From Irpex lacteus (lineage: Eukaryota > Basidiomycota > Agaricomycetes > Polyporales > Irpicaceae), in assembly GCA_001986395.2 (NCBI GenBank), contig MQVO02000039.1, positions 1-64,000 of the forward strand: a DNA stretch of 64,000 bases, read 5' to 3'. Made by a program: the position numbers and the translations under genes. The number at the start of each line of letters is the position of its first letter. The first letter of the stretch is position 1. This document shows positions 56,285-64,000 of the stretch, in pieces. A model generated the notes under the pieces. It was not told the DNA's origin, made no database searches, and was given only the letters and a program-made list of their open reading frames with translations.

Positions 56285-56420
56285 ATAAAATGTAACCCAA
56301 GGAGGAATTGAACCTGCAACCTTCTGAAGCAGCTGGTGCAAGTTGCTTGCGCACTTGAGCGCTTTGGTCTGAGTTTAGCTGAGTTTGAATCTCAAGTCCT
56401 CATCCAAAGCCATCCAGCCC
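56285..56420 (-). repeat. tRNA-derived SINE-like element, copy 3
   Basis: Minus strand: caagtgcgcaagcaacttgc, cttcagaaggttgcagg, ttcaattcctccttgggtt, matching the unit at 54865-55010. Together they define a family with an internal Pol III-type B-box. Confidence 0.55.
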
Positions 56421-56554
56421 ATATCTTTTCTTACAGACCATATGAGTTCAGGATTATATTATCATCTGAAAGATCTTCTCGATAGCTACAATTTGGTATA
56501 CTAAACTTGTGAAATGAGCAAGATTTGACTTCATAATTCACAAAATACAGTTGT

Positions 56555-56790
56555 TGTTACACAAGTATTACTGTAGTAACAAGGATAACAAGCAGAACTC
56601 TTGAAGAGGTACGAGCTAGCTGTAGAGTACGATGAGCTAGGTCAGTTGGCAGGGAAAGCACTCAGTCACTCAAGTGGGAGTTGGGGATCAAAGTGCGATA
56701 GTAGATTTGAGTACGAAAGTCAGGTATATAAGACAAGGATACGTGCGCTTAAACGGGCGCCTAGATTACGAACTCCGAGTCAATCGAACA
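56555..56790 (-). repeat. LTR of the degenerate copia copy
   Basis: On the minus strand a 236-bp unit begins tgttcgattgactcgg and ends tgtgtaaca (TG...CA), contains a TATA-like cttatatacc, and is preceded by the polypurine tract tgaaggggag (56791-56800). It is therefore the 3' LTR of the element whose coding end lies at 56798. No matching 5' LTR is in the window. Confidence 0.7.
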
Positions 56791-56797
56791 CTCCCCT

Positions 56798-58110
56798 TCA
56801 AGCACGAATATGAAGTAGTTCATTGAAGTGCTTGAGTTTCTCTAGTGGAAGTGCCTTAGTGAGAGTGTCAGCTCGTTGATCGTTCGACGGTATGTGGTGT
56901 ATAGTGATATACCCTTTATCGACGCGATCGCTGATGAAGTTCTTTCGGATGTTGAAGTGTTTAGTACGTTGCAAATGTTGTTCCTCAGGTGAACGAACAA
57001 TCGCGATAGTAGACGCACTGTCCGTGAACATTTTGACAGGGTCCATAGTAGAGTTGGTAAGTTCGTCAATCAGACTCTTGAGGTATATAGCTTCTGTTGA
57101 CGCATGCGCGAGCGCATAGAGTTCGGCTTCGGTGACCGATAGAGTTACGAGTGAGCCTCGCTTACTTGACCAGGAGATAAGCGAGTCATTGTATGTGAAT
57201 GCGTAGCCCATTATAGGTTTATTGCCGTATGTAGTCATGCCGTCAGAATCGGCAAATCCGACCAGTGAAGTCGAAGTAAAGTTGGCTTGGTTTCCTAGGA
57301 CAAGCCAGTAGTCGCACGTTCCCTTTAGGTATAGGTAACACTGTTTGGCTGCAGCGAAGTGTTCCTTACTAGGGTCAGACAAGTAACGTGCAAGTTTTCC
57401 GGTGCAATAAGCAACATCAGGCCTAGTACAGTCTGCGACGTAGCGTAAGCCACCGACGAGAGACATATAGTGTTTGATTGCATCAGCGTCCTGACGCGGT
57501 TCTTTCGAGTCACGGGGGGCTAAGTTGTGCTCGTGTATCATGGGTGTACGGCGTGAATGTTCGTGGTCAAAGTTGTAGCGTTTGAGCGTAGTTTGGATGT
57601 AGTCCTTTTGGCGCATCTTGATAGTGCGTGAGACTTTGTCGTATACAATTTCCATGCCAAGCATCCAGTGGATTGGACCACCGTTAGTGACCTCAACATG
57701 TTGTCTCAAAGCAATAACAAAGTGTTCAGCGACGACAGGAGTAATAGTACATAGAGTGATGTCATCGACGTGAACTGCCAAGATGAGTATGAGTTTGTCT
57801 TCCCGATATAGAAAGAAGACAGCGTTATCGAAGTTTGAACGCTTGAGTCCGAGTTTGAAAAGTATATCGCATAGTACTTTGTACCAGCGACGTCCAGCTT
57901 GCTTAAGTCCGTAGATAGTTTTACGAAGCTTAAGTACATAGCCGTTAGGCAAGTTTGGAAGTAAGTCGCCAGGTGGCAGACGAAGATACAAGTCTTCATT
58001 GTCGTTGATCTTGCCATACAAGTATGTGGACTTGATATCGAGTTGAGTAATCTCGAATCCTGAGCCGTGGTATAAGGTATGATGCATTATCCACACTGAG
58101 TATACAGGTG
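56798..58110 (-). pseudogene. 5'-truncated Ty1/copia polyprotein (RT-RNase H part)
   Basis: An open frame of about 432 codons covers the second half of copia reverse transcriptase and RNase H: ITQLDIKSTYLYGKIND, LRKTIYGLKQAGRRWYK, VHVDD at the RT active site, GFADSDGMTTYGNKPIMGYA and SVTEAELYALAHASTEAIYL. Gag, protease, integrase and the RT start are missing; the frame is lost upstream of ~58110. It is clearly a different family from the element at 38162. Lack of stops in 1.3 kb suggests truncation was fairly recent. It cannot move by itself. Confidence 0.85.
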
Positions 58111-58190
58111 TGTACGATGCATTACTTCAGGCAATATTATGGTGGGTGAGGGAATTGTGTGCCAGATTGATCGCAGCCATCAGATCACAA

Positions 58191-58380
58191 CCCAAAAGGG
58201 TAGGTGCATGGGCTCCTATTTTATTAAAAGCCTGAAAAGTGGCCACATCAATAAAATAATAATCTCTGACCCATCAAATGACTAATAGACACATGCTTTC
58301 GCTTCAGATTGCCTAAAAGGGTAATGGAGTGCTCTCACCGCCTTCCTGGGCGCCTGGGCGCTTATTTTGTCGTTTTACTC
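58191..58380. repeat. E element (long form), second copy, left part
   Basis: cccaaaagggtaggtgcatg to tgtcgttttactc matches 44280-44472. It is interrupted by the hAT transposon and resumes at 63190. Confidence 0.8.
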
Positions 58381-61300
58381 TAATGCTCCGCAAAAATACG
58401 ATTATAATGCATTATAATCAATGATTACAATTACATACCGATTAATTAGCGCTGCGTGACGTGGTACAATGATTACGATTTTTATTGAGTACGAATACAT
58501 TCGAGTACAATACATTACATTAGAGGAGCTCGTAATCGATTGTATTCAGAATACTTCGAGTCTGAAATGGTCTCTTTGTTCGGTCGAATTTGGGTTCCGG
58601 GAGTCGTGCAAACCTGTACTGGTGAGTTGCCCGGTTGATAGACTCTTGAAGCTGACATAGTGTGGGAGTCGAAGCAGAGACGTGCGTTTCCGCTGATGTT
58701 TCGACACTGGCACACGGAAGCACAGTTCTCGTCGTTTGTCGTCGCTCGCCAAGAGGTGCATCTCACCAGTAAGTGCTTGCTTTCAAAGCGTATAACACAA
58801 TACTAACTGGTTTGGCAGATGAATCATTGATACTTAAGTATTACTTACGACCACCAGCGGAGCCCGTCACGGTCAGCGCCTCTCATCCCAGCCCCATACA
58901 TAGTATATGGTAGTGAGCACTAACGTATGTACAAGTTTTTATGGCTGTTTAATGTATTTCTAATATGTTTGCATACCTTAGAACATTAACTAAACAACGT
59001 GGTAGACTTGACCGAGTGTGCTGCACACAGATTCATGCGCGTCGCACACTATGTCACGTCTGTGACATGTAACAGCGTAAATCGTCGTCGAGTTGTTTTG
59101 CAGTCTCAACGGCGACGTTCTCTTGGAGCTCATACTTGAAACCTCAGACAGCAAACTCGTCTCAGACATCCTCACAATGGCCGCTAGGTTTCCCGCAAAG
59201 GCTGACGTACCAACAATCGAAGATCAAAGGAAGCTTCTCACACAGCAGCTGGAGAATCTTCGCTTGCTCGTCGCGAACTTGCCAAGCGGCCTACCAGCGG
59301 GCTCGCCAGAAGGGCCTCTCCAGCAGTATTTCGGTACTGTTGAGATTGATGAAGATGAAGGCCCATGGTTCACCGTTGATCGCGCATGGCTCCGTGCGTT
59401 CCAGGGCCGCTCTGATGAGCAGCAGCGTGCGCTCGTTACTAGTGGCCCGTTTGGCGTCGGCGTAGTGTACCAATTCTTCCAGTTAATCTCACGGCGCAAG
59501 GACCTGGACAACTTTGATGGATGTTACCTCACTGCGGAGAAGCTCTTCAAACTAAATGAGGTTATTGGCCTTGTGTGAGTACAAGCATGTTGAATAATAT
59601 TGGTTCGTCTAATTTTTGAGCAGCATCCGCAACTCGAGGAGGGGAGACAGCTTCGATACAGCCTCTTTGACGTTAGCCTCCTCGTCGCAGACGTTCGTAC
59701 CTTCTGCACAGCAATCGGTAGCGGCACCTGTTTTGCAGCCAGCTCAGGGCACATTGCTGGCGGGTCATCAGCTCGGGAAACGAAAGTCCGGCACACTCAG
59801 TAAGCACTTTTTGTTGATATTTTGTGGTATATATGAGTCGGCTATAGCTAAGTGAACGTTTTAGATGCTCGAAGTCCACTCGATACCCCCGAAATGAACA
59901 GGATGATTGACAAGGACATTCTGGGCGCCAAGTCGTCGGATGATGAGACGCACCCGATAGCGGTGAGTGAATGGAATTTATACAATGTCTGCGCAAGGTA
60001 GTAATGACTAATTGATTTGTTGTTATAAGAAGAAGAAAGCAAAGAAGAATACAGGGCAGTCTGGCAAGCTGAAAACATCTACAGTGTCCGCTCAAGTAAG
60101 TCTGCTAAGTTGCTTGTGCTGAGATTGCATACTAATAGATTTCAGAATGATCTTGATACCGTTTCCCTGAGCTCAAACGAGCCGGCATCAGACTCTGAGT
60201 CTGTTGCGCAGACGAAGCGTGGCCGCGCTCTGAACAAGTCAACATGGGCGCGGGCTCAGTTCAGTAAGCCGAAGCCGCAGAAGGGGAACGATGGGAAGTA
60301 CAAGTGGTATTTCCAGTGTAACCACTGCAGGTATGTTCTCGTCTTATGCCTTACTTTTTATTGTTCAATTTCTCTTTGTTTTCAGTGTTGTCCGCACGGT
60401 TCCTCGCTCGTCACGCAAGTTGACCGTGTTTGACGATGAGCCTAAGCCCCCGTCTCTCAGCAACCTCATCTCGCATCTGGACTCCCAGTGCAAGAAGTTG
60501 CCTGCTGCTCAGTCGTTCAAAACATGGTTTACTCAGCGTGAGTCGGGCGAGCAAGAGTCAAGCGGTACGCCAATAATGGGCGACGGAGAAGATCAACGCA
60601 AGATCATGAGCAACTTTGTCCAGAGAGGTATCGAGAACCCGAAGGTCGAGATGACGAGGAAAGGTTTTCGTGAGCGCTTTGTGAAGGGCGTCATCATGGA
60701 CGACTTGCCCTTTGTTTTCGGTGAGAAGCCAGGAATGAAGGAGGCGTTGGAGTATGTGCTTCCAGAAGGGTACCAGGTTCCTAATGCCTCTATGACCACT
60801 CGGGATGCAGATCGTCTCTATGAGGCGATTGATACAAAGCTTACGATGCTACTGAAGGTTTGGCACTTCTCACATATCATCACATATGCGGTTTGCTGAT
60901 CTGAAGTCTTAATAGGCCAATCGTTCTCGAATCGCTTTTGCCACTGATATGTGGACTAGCAAGAGCTCCGTGTATGCATTCATTGGTCTAGTGGCATACT
61001 GGATCAGTGATGAGTGGGAGCTTATGGAGTGCCCAATTGCGTTGTTGGTAGTCGACGGTGACCATTCCGGTGCAGCTTCCGCAAAGGCCATCTTTCGGGA
61101 ACTTGACCGTCGTGGCATTCTCGAAAAATATCGTACGTTTATGCTCATTGAATACACCCCTGGATGATCTCACAATGCTCTAGTTGCTCACGCTGCAGAC
61201 AACACGAGCAGTAACGGAAGTTTGACGGAGGGTCTATGTCGACGTATTCAGAAGCGCCTTCAGACGCAGCCACCACTCAACCCAAATGAGTGCTGGATTG

Positions 61301-63189
61301 GGTGTGGCCTGCATGTGGGAAACTTGGTAGTGCAGTACGTTTCATATCGCTTTCCAATAGATCCTCTCTGACTTAATGTGCAGAGATTTGCTCTTTGGGC
61401 TTGGGCTTGCGGTCAGCCCCGAGGAGGAAGACCTTTACCTCCGAAGTCGAGAGGCTCTTCTTGCAGAGACTACTCAGCAGGCTTCTTCTGAGGAGGCTGC
61501 TGTAGCAGAGGAGGAGTTGGCCCTTTTGGTCGAGGGAAAGTCTGCCAACAATGACCATGACGTATCTGACTCTGATTCCGAGCTCTCGGAGAATGTCAGT
61601 GATGATGATAATGATAATGGTGCTACAGAGCAGCAACAGCCCATCAAACAGAAGCGTAAACCTTCTGTTGTCGATCAGGTATGAGAACAAATAGCCTGTC
61701 CAAAGTCTATGTACTGAACTGGTCTTCAGCTTCATGCAATTGTAGTTGATGCTCTTCGCAGTGAGCCGCGGCGCAAGAAAATGCGACAGATTATCCGTCA
61801 AGTCTGTCCAAAGGAACACCGTGGCCTTACACTTGTGCGTGGCATGCAAATACGGTGGAACTCAACACTAGATGAAATTGAAAGAGCACTTCTGCTTCGG
61901 CCGGTACGTAACAGTCATTCTTTACAATTTGTCCCTATCTGAGCTTGAAAATAGGCTATTATGCATTGGGTTGAGACACTGCCCAATGGTCTGCGTGGGA
62001 AGAAACGACAGGCTGCAGTGAGAAAGCAAAGGAAGCTGCACATTGGACCTGATGGATGGAACTTTTTAGCTGATCTTGTCAGTGTACTCAAGGTAAATAT
62101 GTCAAGTCTGCTTAGAGTCACAGGCACTCAGCTCATGATATACCAGCCCTTCAAGGAGTTTACGCTCACGCTCTCGAAACAAAAAGTGCCCACTTTACCG
62201 CAGTTACTTGTCCTCTACAAGCATCTTGAACAGCACCTCAACGATTCCCGGGCAGATCCACGATTCTCTTCCCCAAACAGCCAGAAAGCACTCAAGCTAG
62301 CTCAGGACAAACTGCAAAAGCATCTTAGCATTGCTCAGTCCAAGAAGTACATACTTCTTGCTGCTGGTAAGTTCGTCTCTATCTATGCTCACAATCTTGT
62401 AGCTGACATGCAGTAGTTCTCCATCCTTCAGTCCGTGTCCGATTTTTTCAGTCTGACGATTGGCCTACTTGGGTTGCAACAGAAGCTGAGAAACTCTTAC
62501 GAGATACCTATGCTCAATACTCAGCTTCGACATCACCCAGCAGCAACACTGGCGCACAGCAAACGGAGGCCTCCTCTTCTCGCTCCCGGCAGATGTCAAT
62601 TTTTGCATCAGCTGTATCTTCCAAGCATCGTCCTTCCGAGTCTCTGACTAGTCAGCGAGCGTCTGAAGTAGATGTTTTCTTATCTGGTCTTTATCCTATG
62701 GATGAAGGCGATGAGGACTTTATGGGATGGTGGAAGGTGCGTAACCAGATCCTTATTCAACGACTTTATCTGACAGACCACTCAGACACACCGGAAAGTG
62801 CTTCCTGTACTTTCGGTTGCTGCTCGGGACATCTTTGCTATTCCTGCCGTCAGTGTCTCTGTTGAGAGACTATTTTCATCCTGCAAGCATACAATGTCAG
62901 ATGTCCGCTCATCACTCACAGCTGACAGGGCATCTCGTACTGTTGTCACGAAAGAGTGGTTGAAGAACGGACTTGGTGTTGATGTGCGATACCTCGACGG
63001 TGTTTCCATCTGGGGCGCAAAGTAAAACGGCGGTGGAATTCTTATACATACAATTAATTATGATTACCTATGAATACAATTACAATTAACTATGACTACC
63101 GTTAGATACGGTACTGAGAATAATCGTATTCAATGGTATTCATTAAATACGGGACGGTCAGCCTATTTAATTGTAATTGCAGAGCATTA
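58381..63189 (+). mobile_element. hAT-superfamily DNA transposon, 4809 bp, apparently complete
   Basis: Terminal inverted repeats taatgctccgcaa / taatgctctgcaa (13 bp, one mismatch) are flanked by the exact 8-bp target duplication ttttactc (58373-58380 and 63190-63197). The uninterrupted site is seen at 44465-44480 (cgttttactcctttggg). An 8-bp TSD, short TIRs and an hAT-type transposase define the superfamily. The 0.8 kb before the gene and the 160 bp after it are AT-rich with taattacaatta-type motifs, probably transposase-binding regions. Confidence 0.93.
59177..63025 (+). CDS. hAT transposase, multi-exon
   Basis: The start MAARFPAKADVPTIEDQRKL opens exon 1 (59177-59574). About ten short GT-AG introns (donors such as gtgagt at 59575, gtaagc near 59801, gtatgt near 60332, gtacgt near 61132, gtatga near 61679) separate the rest. 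Visible landmarks: acidic/basic N-terminal region; a CNHC zinc-finger-like pair near 60320 (BED-type, partial); RIAFATDMWTSKSSVYAFIG (near 60930), the hAT catalytic-core start; AADNTSSNGSLTEGL (near 61190); an acidic insert DSDSELSENVSDDDNDNG (near 61570); IRWNSTLDEIERALL (near 61850); and the C-terminal hATC dimerisation motif VSVSVERLFSSCKHTMSD (near 62850). All pieces follow in order with no obvious disabling mutation, so it may encode active transposase. Exact exon edges need transcript data. Confidence 0.85.
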
Positions 63190-64000
63190 TTTTACTCCTT
63201 TGGGATGGTGTCACATGACACAAACATATGCTGGTGTCAGATCTAAAAATATGTTTTCTGAACCGGATTTTCTCCAGGATTCCGAATCTAATCTCAGAAT
63301 TTCGATAGCTGCACTGGTTCAGGAGTTATTTGAGGAACATTGAATATATTTCGCATTTTTGGATTTTCCCAGGCTTTGATCAGCTTGGTATAGGGGTAGT
63401 AGTGGGGGTATGGCTTAGTAACTTTAGGATCATGATTCCATAATATATAGCCTGTGTCTATTAACTTTTTAGGTCACCAGAACATCATGTCACCTGGGAA
63501 AACATACAAATCAGACATATAATGTTTTGCTTCCCTATTCATGACATGGGGTATTATGAGCGTTTTATGGTCTCAGACAGCTTGATTCATACCACTATGA
63601 TATGTATGTAAGGGGATTTTATGATTGGATCAATGTGCATTACTGTGTAAGGGATGTTCTCCTCCTCCCCTTGGTACCAAAAAATGCGCCCTGTATAGGA
63701 CTCTATACACATCCCCTTGCATATTTATTGCTCGGAGCATTTACCCTATGGTATGAACATATATTTGGGACACTTTTAGGGCTAAGAAACACGTCCTGAA
63801 CCTTCTCAGAATGCTTCAAAGCGAAATTCATCGAAAAATACATTTATATTCACTTTACCCTCTCCTATGAGCCTCCTAACGTGTTTCCTTTCAGGCACAG
63901 CGCGTCAGGACGTGTCATCGAAAAATACATTTATATTCACTTTACCCTCTCCTATGAGCCTCCTAACGTGTTTCCTTCCAGGCACAGCGCGTCCGGACGT
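63190..64000. repeat. E element (long form), second copy, right part, with 87-bp tandem duplication
   Basis: Resumes with ttttactcctttgggatgg and matches 44465-44810 and then 48339-48730. At the end a unit starting catcgaaaaatacatttat is duplicated in tandem (63829-63915 and 63916-64000, truncated by the window) with a few substitutions (ctttcagg/cttccagg, gtcagg/gtccgg). No gene is recognised. Confidence 0.8.

Overview
The window looks like repeat-rich, probably heterochromatic DNA from a filamentous basidiomycete, most likely an Agaricomycete. Reasons: short GT-AG introns of about 50-75 nt with gtaagt/gtatgt donors, Argonaute-type RNAi genes, a Ty1/copia element, hAT and CACTA DNA transposons, tRNA-derived SINE-like repeats, and no bacterial operon structure. 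The species cannot be named from sequence alone.

Layout. (1) 1-13002 is a satellite array of two related monomers, A (170 bp) and B (182 bp), in a variable A(n)B higher-order pattern. (2) 13003-36749 is a mosaic cluster of near-identical segmental duplications. Its recognisable gene parts are pieces of an Argonaute gene: five copies of the promoter plus N-terminal exons (closed after about 142 codons), three copies of a Piwi-domain segment, and several stray copies of the fourth exon. Almost every segment ends in the same 'T' tail, and a 77-bp piece of the satellite B monomer sits inside each large Argonaute block. A 1729-bp non-autonomous CACTA-type (CACTG) transposon has jumped into one duplicated segment. 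(3) 36750-38161 holds a poorly defined minus-strand gene-like segment interrupted by (4) a young, apparently complete copia retrotransposon (38162-44083; 266-bp LTRs with no difference found by eye, TSD tttct). (5) 44089-48960 is a non-autonomous element (called E) split by a 3.5-kb foldback with two arms of about 1.66 kb. (6) 48960-53640 is mostly non-coding in appearance, but holds one convincing three-exon hypothetical gene at 51080-51788 on the minus strand. (7) 53640-58380 contains E remnants, SINE-like repeats, a strong 76-nt hairpin and a 5'-truncated older copia copy on the minus strand. (8) 58381-63189 is a complete-looking hAT transposon (8-bp TSD ttttactc) inserted in a second copy of E, which continues to the window end.

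How the parts relate. The E element is a useful clock: the foldback, the hAT and the CACTG element each sit in a different E copy, and the other copies show the empty sites. The most unusual theme is that fragments of Argonaute, the effector of transposon silencing, have themselves been amplified as a repeat beside a satellite array. The sequence supports the structure. Any regulatory role (small-RNA source, decoy mini-protein, or simple junk amplification) is inference.
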